Below are positions 47,714 to 57,730 of a DNA stretch of 64,000 bases, one piece after another (positions within the stretch are counted from its first letter, which is position 1; each line of letters begins with the position of its first letter). Under the pieces are notes generated by a model, which had not been told where the DNA came from, ran no database searches, and was given only the letters and a program-made list of their open reading frames with translations. Made by a program: the position numbers and the translations under genes. This DNA comes from Taiwanofungus camphoratus (taxonomy: Eukaryota > Basidiomycota > Agaricomycetes > Polyporales > Taiwanofungaceae): positions 4,154,001 to 4,218,000 of the forward strand of contig CP021220.1 in the NCBI GenBank assembly GCA_003999685.1, read 5' to 3'.

Positions 47714-47774
47714 TTGGACAACTAAGCTAGGGCGTCTAATGGAGATGATGGTGGTACTGGTTCAAGAAGCGGTC

Positions 47775-47785
47775 TAAACTGTGCC
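47775..47785. repeat. Target-site duplication of the LINE, right copy
   Basis: TAAACTGTGCC, identical to 11703-11713; the LINE ORF1 start codon is 61 bases inside it. The duplicated bases are codons of the host lyase-type gene. Confidence 0.8.
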
Positions 47786-47900
47786 TTCAGGGCCGCAACA
47801 ATACGTTCAAGGTACGTCTCCATGTCCACTACGTCCTTCCAGCTGACCGCAGTGCTTTGCTATCTCAGCTTGAGTGAGCACAATGTACTGTGCCATTTTC
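47786..47900 (-). pseudogene. 5' fragment of the same decayed ICL/PEP phosphomutase superfamily gene
   Basis: On the minus strand the reading IAKHCGQLEG, then after a frameshift VVDMETYLERIVAALKAQF, corresponds to the conserved KRCGH-x-G-K segment (with the family's loop Cys) and the following helix of isocitrate lyase/PEP mutase-fold enzymes. It stops at the target duplication of the LINE and resumes at 11702. Exons further upstream (to about 48.4 kb) were not recognised. Which enzyme of the superfamily it was (oxaloacetate hydrolase, methylisocitrate lyase or another) cannot be told. Confidence 0.65.
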
Positions 47901-48431
47901 GGAAGATATAATTGAAGGCTTCATGGCTTTTGATTAACGACTGCCAACCATTCGCGAAGCCGTGGGATTCCACAGCAGATGAGGTCGGACTAGTTGCGTA
48001 CAGTGATGTGCTTAACCTTGACCCCGGACCCCAAATTCCGGCAGGCTACTGAAGGTCGAAGCACCTCAACTCTCTGTACTTTTAGAGTGATCATGCTTCT
48101 GGATTTTTACGGTACTACAATGCCTGGTATACATTAGAGAACATAAGTTTGTATACAGAGAGTTCATACGCCTTGATACTGCACATCACTAGTTGCGTAA
48201 GCCCTAGATGTTGATACATTAAGAAATGTAATCGGCAAGGCTTGGGAGAGGCCTTGTCACTTGTATCTCCAGCCGTGACACCACTGGAATGTCCGATGAA
48301 GCAAGTCTGAAGAATAGAATCGAGTAGTAAATTGTTGACAGTCCAATACCTCAGCTCTGACCTATACCAAGATAAGAAATCTCTGGCGCGGTGGCTAACT
48401 TGAAGCTTGATACTGAGAACTCAGTTTCGAC
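47901..48431. other. Spacer between the decayed lyase gene and the MOSC gene
   Basis: Upstream exons of the decayed lyase-type gene should lie here on the minus strand, but I found no conserved stretch. It also holds the promoter of the MOSC gene. Confidence 0.4.
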
Positions 48432-50432
48432 ATGGCTTTTCCCTTCCTGCACTTCACAGACCGTCTCCCTGTGCCTTGGATTCCCTTCATCCTGCTTATT
48501 CTTTCGATACTTTACCTGATATGGGGCTTATCTCGAACGAGCAGGAGGAGGCCCAGCAAGCGGCAAACATTTGCCCCCGACAATCTGACGGAACGCGTAC
48601 ACGTACGCTTAGATGGTTCACAAACATATCCACCCCTGACGGTGGTCTAATTGATCTATATAATCTCAGAGGAACACGAATGGAGGCGGGAACAAGGACG
48701 AGATATCAATACCTTTTGAGATGGCTGAGGTCCGCGTCTCTAAGATCTTAGTACATCCTATCAAGGTGAGCCGTATAAATCAGTACCAGCGATTCTACTT
48801 GAGCTTGCGTTATTGACTTGCGCTATTGCAGAGCTGCCGAGGAACCTCTGTGTCTGAAGTGCATTACACCCCTCAGGGCCTCGAAGTAATGAATTCTTCC
48901 TGATGGCTGGAATGAGGGGCCCCCGGGCTCAAAAAGTAGTGTCCCCTGCAAGGTATATCTCTGGATTCTTGAGGTATCTTGCTGCGGATGTGCTTTTCAT
49001 TACCGAGGGTTCTTCCTTCTAGCGTATCACATTAGCTCCCGGCTACTTCCTTATTTAATTGGATGCTCAGAATGACAGGAAATGGTGCATCACAGATGCA
49101 AAAACTCACACTATCCTAACGGCAAGAGAACTACCCACAGTGCGCCTAGTGGTAATGAACCTGAATCGAAGCTGAACGACTATGCCTTGCTTTTGTTAGA
49201 TGGTATTGATCACCCCACGCCTCGAACCTGATCTAACTTCTCCCCACGGCGGACAACTCGTTGTTTCTTTCCCCACCGGCTCTGAATGTGATGCCTTCTC
49301 TGTACTTATTAAACCATCACTTGACATCCTTGGCGGCTGGAAAGTGTACGTATCTCTTAATTATACAACCTTGGTAGCACTTCGTGCATGCACAACGCGC
49401 CATATGAGCCGTTCGTTCCTCCCAAACCATTACCTAGACCGCTAAAGCAGGTGCGGTCTACCCAAAATCTTGATGAAACCGGCAGTACCGCTCGTTATTC
49501 GATATTCAGCGTATTTCGAAGCGTCACTTATTTTGGGCAATTCTCTGTCTTCAGCGTCAAGGATTGCACGATGTTTGGCGAATTTGTCATGGATGGCTAC
49601 GTATGTGAAGCCCTCCCCCCATCTTCGCTCTCGCCCTCCGACATCCTCTCCAAATATCTCTCCCGCCCTGTACACCTCATGATGAAAGGCCCACAACCCC
49701 GAGCATGCCCGCCTACAATGGCGTTCCCTACGCTAAAGGCGACCACAAAGTTCCAGGTACATCCTAGTCTTGCCCGTCAAAAGAGACATGGTCAAGGCAT
49801 GCTGAAATGACTTCAGGACGGTTACCCTCTACTGGTGGCGAGTGAGGAAAGTCTGGCTGAGGTTGAGAAGATGGTTAGAGAGGCAGCGATGCGGGCGAAT
49901 GACCAGGAGGGTCGGATAGGCGGTCTTGATCAAGCGCGGTGGCTTAAAGGTGGCCTCGCAATAGAACGGTACGTAGGTCGCGCAGCCATCTTGCAAAAAT
50001 ATCATTCAACAGGCTCATCGTGCAGGTTCCGGCCCAACATCGTGCTCAAAGGTGCCGGGGTGCCCTTCGCCGAAGACATGTGGCGCGAAATCGTCGTTAG
50101 CCCCAAACCTGAGCCCAATCCCAATGCTGCCCCGAGCGCGAAAACAATCACGCTTGTGTCAAAGTGCACACGGTGTCTGGTAAGATAGTATATCTCTCGG
50201 ATGACGCTACATCACCGATCCTCTCGATCAGCTTCCGAATGTCGATATTAACACCGGCACGCGGGACGCTGCTGTCCCATACAAGATTCTCATGCGGTTC
50301 CGCACAGGGAAAGATCCAGAACGAATGAACAAGCCATGTTTCGGATGCAATGGATTCTACGGGGGCGAAGGAGTTGTCAGAGTAGGTGATTACGTGACTG
50401 TAAAGACGTGGGCGGGCGCTGGCGGTGTGTGA
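48432..50432 (+). CDS. MOSC domain protein, mARC-like molybdenum enzyme, 9 exons
   Basis: Exons: 48432-48602, 48670-48765, 48832-48885, 49071-49151, 49200-49345, 49555-49756, 49817-49968, 50026-50179, 50232-50432; 418 residues. Residues about 15-33 are a membrane anchor. The MOSC N-terminal barrel follows (KILVHPIKSCRGTSV, then NDRKWCI, ITPRLEPDLTSPHGG), then the MOSC core (RFRPNIVLKGAGVPFAEDMW, KCTRCLLPNVDINTG, NKPCFGCNG). Cys351 in the SKCTRC segment matches the Mo-cofactor ligand of mitochondrial amidoxime-reducing component (mARC). A tail-out membrane-bound reductase is therefore likely. The donor of intron 1 may be 48597 instead of 48603. Introns 3 and 5 (185 and 209 nt) are long for this genome and could hide a small exon. 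Confidence 0.88.
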
Positions 50433-50981
50433 CTGCACCGTACCGCCGAGGCCTCAGAGCATCATGGCCAGTATCCACAGAATCTATTTTGTTTTTCAAG
50501 ACCTATGTGATTTAAAAATAGAAGATATGGATTGTCAACCGTCGGCGATCGCTCCCCCATTCATCCTTGAAGTCGGTGCAGTATCATGGCTTGGATACTA
50601 TCTACGGCGCTGAGGTGAGGGTGCGCCAGGCTTGTGGAGGAAAAGGATAGACACAAGCCCAATTGATGCCTTCCTAGCATCTATTCTGCGCATGTCGTCG
50701 GTTTGTGGAGTCAACTCTCAACATCTTCCGACAAGATACACAGAGAAGATCTATAGAGGTGGCAGGGGACCTTGTCCGAAATATATCTGCCACCTATGGT
50801 CTAGAACTAGTTGAACCGATTGGTATGACGGTCAATGTGTTATAGAGCACTATGTATAGGTCTAAGATAGTCTTTCGACTGCTGCGTGATCACGCCATAT
50901 CCGTTAGATTCATTACCAGTGCGAAAAGCAGAATGAGTTAAATCTACATTGGCTACAATACAATTGAAGGTATACTCGATA
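50433..50981. other. Convergent spacer between the MOSC gene and EXO84
   Basis: Holds the 3' ends of two convergent genes. No coding frame with any support; two short frames (60 codons each) lack motifs. Confidence 0.5.
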
Positions 50982-53684
50982 TCAGAACATTCCTTCTCTT
51001 CTTGGAACAGCGACAGGCGGAGGTCTATGCCCCGTTGCGCTGCCTGGTCGGTCCCGCGACCGAGGAGGCGGTGCCGGACTACCACGCAAAGGTCGCGGAG
51101 CGCGCAGTGGTGAGTCTGTGTTGAATGGTGTTGGCGTCACAGTTCGGGAAGACGACACCGATGCCGTCCTGGGCACTGGCGAGGGAATGCGGGAGGCGGC
51201 TGAGCGCGGCAACGGCGAAAGCGGGACTGTTGAAGGCACTGGGGGAGCATCCGGTAATGGGGGAAGCGGGGGCACAGGGGGGATAGGCGAACTCCGAGAA
51301 TTGGGGGTCTGTGAGTAAGTTATTACTGCTGGGGAACGGGCACGGTGGGGTGTGGAAACTGGTACATGGATCGGCTGCGGATCCTTCTGTTGGTGAGGGC
51401 GGAAGTGTGGCGGTCGCGAGGGATCTTTCGGTTTCTCGACTAACAGCTTATCCAAGAGAAAGCGGAAGTCGATTCCATATTCTTCCAATGTCTGATTCCA
51501 AGAAGATGAGAGGACGAGATTGAAGAGAATGGGATACATACCTTTCTGCTTTGTAGTTGGGTAATTTTGATCGCCTCCTCGATCGTCTGCTCGTCGACAT
51601 CAGAGCTATATACCTGGTTGCGGAATATCTCGGCATAGAATTCGACCTGCTTCTTGGCCCATTCAACAAAGACTGGGAAACTAACTAGGTGAGCTGCACT
51701 ACTTAGTCCACGCATTTGACTCACAACTCGCTACCTCGTTTTCCCTGAAGCTCGCGAGAAACCAATCGGCGGTGTGCTTGATCCCTGTGAATATCACAAT
51801 GGCAAGATCCCCGATATACGTCCCGACCGATCCTTCAAATCTGATCATCCTCACGCTTTTCCTTATCAATTCCTCACGTGCGGCGAGGAATGTACTACGC
51901 GCGGCTGCACCCGCTTTGAGACGGACTAGTAACGAAACAAGATGGACAATCGCAGACTTGCGGTTACTGGACATCGAGAGTGACTGAAGAAGGGCGGCAG
52001 TGAGGGACGCTTTAAGAGGGTTGAGCTTGGCTGCAAGAGCTGGAATGGAGGACAGCTTTTCTTCCCCTATCACCGACCGACCATCAATAGTGTACTCATA
52101 CACACTTGGATGGTAAAAATACCTTTCTCTACCAGCTTGACTGCCTTGTCCCATTCACGGAGCGCTATGGAGACAGTCAGGTCATCCGAGAAGTCTCCGA
52201 TCCATCGCGCATCTTGCTCGGCTTTCTCTTTCGCACTTGATCCCACCTCCGTCTGTCCTACAAGATCTTCCAGCCAGTTGGGAACAGGGGGTGCAGCTTC
52301 CCCTCCAAATGCGATCGAGTTCCGCTGATAGAGGATTTAGTCATTGAGAACCGCTCTGATGACGAATTCGGAACATACATCGCCAACCCATACACTCTTA
52401 CGACGAAGATGTTCGCCCTCTCTTTCTTTACGTTTCTTGGCAGATAGCTCTTCTGCGACTTGACGGAATTGTCCGAGAAGATATTTTTTATCTCCTGCAA
52501 CTTCTGTCCGATAGACGTGAGTCTCCTTGCCATATCTAATCTTGAACACGTTTGACATTGCTATTGAGTACGATTTAATATATGGTCGTACAAGAAATCA
52601 TGCTACATTCACTTACTAGCCGTGTCTTTCGTGTCAAGAACCAACATGTCATTGAGAGGCCAGCATCTCTCGGCCATCAACTTATCGCTCTCGGCGTTAT
52701 TTCTCCTCCGTCGTATCCTCGCAACAAGGACAGCGTCATCGAGGATAACGAACCGTACTGGGTGGTCTGCCTTGTAGGTCGCAGCGTTAAGAGCTAGTAT
52801 GTTATCCATCTCCGAAATTACATGCCGCCCAGGCGTAGTGGGAACGAACTTGCTGGAACCCTCGATTTGTGCATGGAGAGTCTGCATCTGATTTGCATAC
52901 AACACGCGCAAATCGGCGATGGAGGAGCGGACATTCCGACGACGCTCTATTAGTGGAATCAGGGACTCGATCGATGTAGAGTAATATCTGGCTTCTGCGT
53001 ACCGGCGACTGAAGCCGACTCCTCAATATGCAGGAGTGACGGCATGCTCTTCCACTCCGCGAGTAACTCTTTGAACTCGAGGATTTCGTTCTCCAAGACA
53101 CTTACTTCTTTAGATGCCTGCACGAATTCAGCATAGCTATTTGAGATAGGAAATCAATAATCGCCGAAGCCAAGTGCCTAGAGACGTACTTCTTAAACAC
53201 GTCGCGTTGTAAATCCTTGGCCACATCGTCCCTCTGTGATCTCAAGGAAGACTGCATAGACTTCAGTTCTGCCTCGGTGGAGTTTGCCAGCTTCACTTTG
53301 AGAACTGCACTTTACAATGTCAACGAATGATGTCGCCTATGAGGTCGAAACGTCCTCACAAGCATCAGGGTCAAAGTTATCCTTGTCGAGCAACCTTAGC
53401 TCAGAGTCTCTAAGGTCTTCTTTAGGCTGTCGAGGTTCCCTTCTCCCTTCATCACGTTCTTGGATAGGAGCAGGTAGCACTCCAATAGGAAGACTTGGTA
53501 CGGCAGGAACAGCAGCATCGGTGGGCGACGAGATGTCGGCATAGCGCATAGACATGCGCTTTTTGATCTTGTCATCTACTCGAGTCGACCTGCGACCATC
53601 TCTGGGCCCTGGCTTAGTTAGTCGCCCTCCAGTACGTTGGCCTTTGCGTGATTCAGACGGTTTGCGAACGCGAAGAGACTGCAT
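50982..53684 (-). CDS. EXO84: Exocyst complex component EXO84, 9 exons
   Basis: Exons: 53684-53360, 53304-53190, 53136-53003, 52946-52617, 52560-52379, 52324-52123, 52066-51725, 51684-51542, 51491-50982; all phases fit and the product is 760 residues. Seen in order: N-terminal basic/Pro-rich part with RVDDKIKKRMSMRYADISSP, the Vps51-type coiled coil (ANSTEAELKSMQSSLRSQRD, LENEILEFKELLAEW), then the PH-like part (GKETHVYRTEVAGDKKYLLG) and the Exo84 C-terminal helical domain (MIRFEGSVGTYIGDLAIVIF, KHTADWFLASF, EEYGIDFRFLLDKLL). A Pro/Ser-rich tail of about 140 residues follows. EXO84 is a subunit of the exocyst that tethers secretory vesicles at the plasma membrane. Intron 7 is only 40 nt; the others are 50-56 nt. 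Confidence 0.95.
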
Positions 53685-53956
53685 CGCGACGGTAGATTAC
53701 AGACAAATAGAACACTGAGAGCAAGTGTCTTCCCGAATACCTGCGCCGACCCTCACAGAGGGACGGTGATGATGAATGAAATACAGACAGTATACGACCT
53801 ATAGCAATAGACCGTGTCTGAAGAGTCAAGACGAGGCAGGAAGGATCGGGAGTTTGATCGAGCCTGAACAAGCGCGCAAGGGTTCTATGGTTTAGTACTT
53901 ATGTAGATACTCAGTACTGATGATGGGCACTGTTCCAGCGACGAGATTTATAGGCA
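53685..53956. promoter_or_regulatory. Shared promoter of EXO84 and the RWD gene
   Basis: 272 bp separate the start codons of two divergent genes, so both promoters must lie here. No TATA box stands out. Confidence 0.6.
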
Positions 53957-54946
53957 ATGATCACGCTACAACACCAACTGCAAGAGCTTTACCTGCTCGA
54001 ATGCTCGCTCCTCCCTGGAGAACAACTCTCAATTGACCCTTCAGCAGACGACCGCGAGCGCTGGCAGGAACTCCTAACTTTGTATACAAACGACTCCGTT
54101 ACACATCTCTCGCAACCGCCTCATTCGCTCGCACCTGTCCGTTTCCAAGTAACGTTAGAACGCGCTCGAACGTGGTTCATCGTCGAACTTCCATCCGATT
54201 ATGGAGGGAGCCCCAACGGCACTGAACCTTCCAGACCGGTGGTCTCAGTGAAGGGTGAGAACATTGGTCGTAGTGAACAGGAGCGATGGCAGGCCATCAT
54301 CAAAGATAAAATGGCCGACCTACAGGATAGTGAGTGCGTCTGCCTAACCACGCTCACTGGGTAGTACAGCACCTGCAATTGACTCATATGCCATTGCAGA
54401 TACCCCGTATACGAGCTGATCGCTGCACATCTGCTACCGTTATTGCACGGGGAGCTCGATGCATCCAGCGCCTCTCCCACAATTTCGTCTCCACCAAGTC
54501 CCTCTGTGCCAGTCACACACAATTTGCACTATCATGCGCTCCTCACTTCGCACCACTTGAAGGCACCAAGCAAGCGGCGTTCCCTTCAGCAGTGGGCTGG
54601 TGAGCTCTCACTCATCGGATTTGCGAAGGTAGGACACCCAGGTGTCATCTATTGCGAGGGAATGCAAGCCCAGGTGGAAGAATTTGTCACAAACGTGAAG
54701 GCGCTGCAGTGGCTCGCGCTGCGGGTCAGATTCATTGAACCTCTACCAGAGGCATGTCAAAACACAGTTGGTCAAGCTGAGAGTAAGAATTGTGCAAATG
54801 ACAGACAGGAAGTGGCGCCACGGAAACAGTGGGTGGAATTTGAGAAGGTGGGTCAAGTGGTTGAGGAGATGAAGAGGCTCAAGCGAGAACATTATGTAGT
54901 GGAGATGGGCATTGGCAGTACAAGCTCGAGTCTGAGCACATATTAG
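53957..54946 (+). CDS. RWD and DUF1115 domain protein (RWDD2-like), 2 exons
   Basis: Exons 53957-54333 and 54400-54946; the 66-nt intron has donor GTGCGT and the join reads DSEYPVYEL. The product has 307 residues. The first exon is an RWD domain (LQELYLLECSLLPGEQLSI, then RFQVTLERARTWFIVELPSD); the second has the DUF1115 segment (HYHALLTSHHLKAPSKRRSL, WAGELSLIGFAKVGHPGVI). RWD domains are protein-protein interaction folds related to UBC; human RWDD2A/B share this pair, with no settled function. It diverges from EXO84. Confidence 0.88.
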
Positions 54947-56512
54947 ACCTTCGAGACTCTGGTTCACTGTTTGACATTGTCTTAACATTCAAAATACGCA
55001 AAATTCAACTAGGTGAGTTTGTTCTTGCTCTGACATAATGTGCCTTGTGACACTCTTTGCTTTTATTTATGATTGCCCACTCACATTTGTTTCACGAGTT
55101 GATTATCGCAAAGGTTTTACTCTCCAGTTAAGTCAGTTGTTATGACCACTCATGACAGCGCGGCCAAGGGACAAGTATATTACGCAGCCGGAATAGTCCA
55201 GCAACGAACTCATTATAGTCCGTGCACATTGTGCTTCATTCCCATGCAATCACAGCAGATCTCACGACAAGCCCACTAGTTGAACCTGAACGGGATAACA
55301 TGTGGAGTGGTTGTATGTCGGATTGCTTGAGTCCGCCTTGTATATAACATTTTACAGCTGGAGTGTGTTGAGGGACTGTAGATAGATAGAGAGGCTACCG
55401 GGGATGTTATTGACGGCCAAGACTGGGTATGAGGAGTGTGGTCGTCTGATATGGTAACTTGAGATTGCTGCTAGAAACAAGCAAGGGAGATATGAGTTCC
55501 ACAGTAAATTTGAGCGCCAGCTCCAATTGGGCATGTGCTGCTAGAGTGTATCTGCAGACCTAGGTCACAGTCAAAAAAGGAACTTTTCTTATGTTTCCGC
55601 CACCTGATTGGTCGGTCCCTGCAGGTACACTCTATTACCTGCAGTGCATTATTTGCGACGGCGTGAACACTGTCTGGTTCATAAAAGTAAGGAACAAGTT
55701 GTCCACTCTCAAGCGTTCAGTTCGGCCACTGATTGCTGAACCCCTTGGAACACCAGGTCTGCGGCGTAGCGAGACAGAACCATCAGTGTACTGACCTTAA
55801 TCATAGGCAATGCAACGGAAGCAGTAGCAATGATGCTCAATGCAAGGAGAGCATCACTCACCCGATTCGTAGCGCGTCCCGCCTGCGACGACTTGACCAG
55901 CGACGACCAACAACATTGAAAGCAGCTTGAACCTCTCTTTTTTCAAAATGAACAGAAAGAATTGAAGGCCAAGCAAACTGTGGTAGACTGACGAGCAGAG
56001 GCTATCCTTTATATGCTCAAGAGAACAGCTTGGCGAACTTGCCACGTTGTATTTGACCATTTACTGTAGCAATTTTTGGGATGCGGATGGTCGCGACTTA
56101 ATGGTGCCGATGTCATCATGTCATGGCCTGCAATGCAATACTTACAATCACTGCAGTATGTTGTCCCCCAGTGCGAGCCCGGAATTAGCCGTGCTGATGA
56201 ATTCAAGTGGCAGTAGGGGAAGACGCACTACGTTACAGAGCGCAGGAAGCACGTTGGGTATTCAATTCACAATGCGCAATGGTGGTAATACTGTATCTGA
56301 GTATACTGAGGAGTCCTGAGCTTGTGGTTGAAGTAAGTGAGTATTAATTTCGTGTTTCTCACTCAGGCTGGCAATACTAGGGTCTTAAACTATGGTAAGG
56401 TTTAGGTTTTGCCTGGACTGGATATAGTTAAGGTTGGCAAGGCAACATGAGCCTTCTCCAGCCTTTTATTGAAGGTGTTTCCCCTACCCGAGGCCCGACG
56501 TAGGCTTGGAAG
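54947..56512. other. Gene-poor stretch
   Basis: No frame shows a family motif. On the minus strand a start MLLVVAGQVVAGGTRYESG at 55916 looks like a signal peptide and can be spliced into a further 50 residues near 55800-55610, but nothing confirms it. The right end holds the promoter of the zinc-knuckle gene. Confidence 0.35.
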
Positions 56513-57668
56513 ATGGTTAACCCAGCTGCGACCAGATGTTGGGTATGCGGAAAATGTGAGTATTCTGTTTTTCAAGACCATAAAACCTGCTCTAACTTGG
56601 CCATACACAGCCGACCATACGACACAGAATTGCTCTGCCGCTGAACGACTTTGCTTCAACTGTCAACAGCCAGGTCATCAGTTGGTCAATTGTCCCCTGC
56701 CTCGGGGTATTCTGAACCGAAAATGTGGTGGGTGTGGCCAAAAAGGCCATTTGGTAGCTAATTGTCCAAAGCACTCTGTAAGTTACATGCAATGCAAGTA
56801 TGCCAGGTGGCGCTTATGCACTTCCAATGATCTAGGAATGGATATGCCAGAATTGCAGACAGCAAGGACATGAACATTGGGAATGTACAAAACCGAAAGG
56901 TTATTTAAGGATGAAATGCAGGCTATGTGAGGAGATTGGGCACCTTCAGAATGAGTGTAACAACCGTACGGTACGTTGAATCTATTATATATTGGAGGAA
57001 AATATCATCTGACAGCAGAAGAAATGGAAATGCACCAACTGTCATGGGAGTGGTCATCACCAATGGGAGTGCTCCAAACCACGCGGATACCTAAGGATGA
57101 CATGCTCGCTCTGTCAGGAAGTGGGGCATCTGGCAAATGAGTGTGTTAATCGTTCAGTGAGGTCTCTTATTACAATATATGAACCCGTCTTGACTTCTTC
57201 TCTTGGGAAGAAATGGCACTGCATGAATTGTGGTGAGAATGGTCACTCTCAACAAGAATGCCCCAAACCTCGAGGTTATTTGAGAATGATATGCAAATTT
57301 TGTGAGGAGACAGGGCACATCGGAACTGAATGTATCAATTATTCCGTAAGTTCCTTGATTTGGACATCAGTCTTCTGTGGCTTACTGTTCGAAAGAAATG
57401 GAGATGCGTGAACTGTAATGATGTGGGGCACCTCCATATGGAGTGCCCGAAGCCCTGGGGACATTCCAAGAGACAGTGTCGTCAATGCGGAGAGAAAGGC
57501 CATTTGTCATCAGGATGTCCCAATCGCAGATGCTTTGTGAGCATTCTACAGGTTATTTGCTCATAAGATTGACAGGATCTACATTGGTAGAGGTGTGGTG
57601 GAACAGGACATATATCAAAAACTTGCCCAAATTTAACCAATTCCCAAGGTATTTACTCTAGTTGGTGA
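56513..57668 (+). CDS. Twelve-zinc-knuckle protein (CNBP/Gis2-like), 7 exons made by tandem exon duplication
   Basis: Exons: 56513-56555, 56611-56777, 56836-56970, 57016 (or 57019)-57156, 57211-57345, 57396-57536, 57591-57668; about 279 residues. It consists almost wholly of CCHC knuckles with strict C-x2-C-x4-H-x4-C spacing, from CWVCGKSDHTTQNC to CFRCGGTGHISKTC. The four exons 56836-57536 each encode two knuckles and share the layout Lys-Trp-x-Cys ... Pro-Lys-Pro-x-Gly-(Tyr) ... Cys, are phase 0 at both ends and 135-141 nt long. The first and the last knuckle are each split by an intron (56556-56610, 57537-57590). Such proteins bind single-stranded RNA or DNA. The zinc knuckles are unlike those of the LTR elements nearby in linker and order, so this is taken as a host gene. 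Confidence 0.82.
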
Positions 57669-57730
57669 TCAAAAATACGTGTTGAATATGCATCCAATAG
57701 GTCACTGCTTTGCATGTTTCAGCACTGCTC

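Larger units (their letters stand above)
11714..47774 (-). mobile_element. LINE (Tad1-like non-LTR retrotransposon with RNase H), interrupted by nested LTR elements
   Basis: The 3' end is an oligo-A tail (16 T on the plus strand, 11714-11729). Own sequence remains at about 11714-12982, 19554-20394 and 46334-47774; the rest is inserted elements. The first piece carries the end of ORF2 (RNase H and a Cys/His cluster), the second the end of the RT region and start of RNase H, the third ORF1. About 3 kb that should hold the endonuclease and most of the RT are missing between the second and third pieces. An 11-bp direct repeat (TAAACTGTGCC) flanks the whole. With all inserts set aside it is a truncated, dead copy of roughly 3.5 kb. 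Clade assignment rests on the RNase H domain plus the fungal host and is tentative. Confidence 0.8.

Noticed and set aside
55352-55920. Possible secreted small protein on the minus strand
   Set aside because: A signal-like start exists, but no later exon gives a convincing protein and no homology is recognised.
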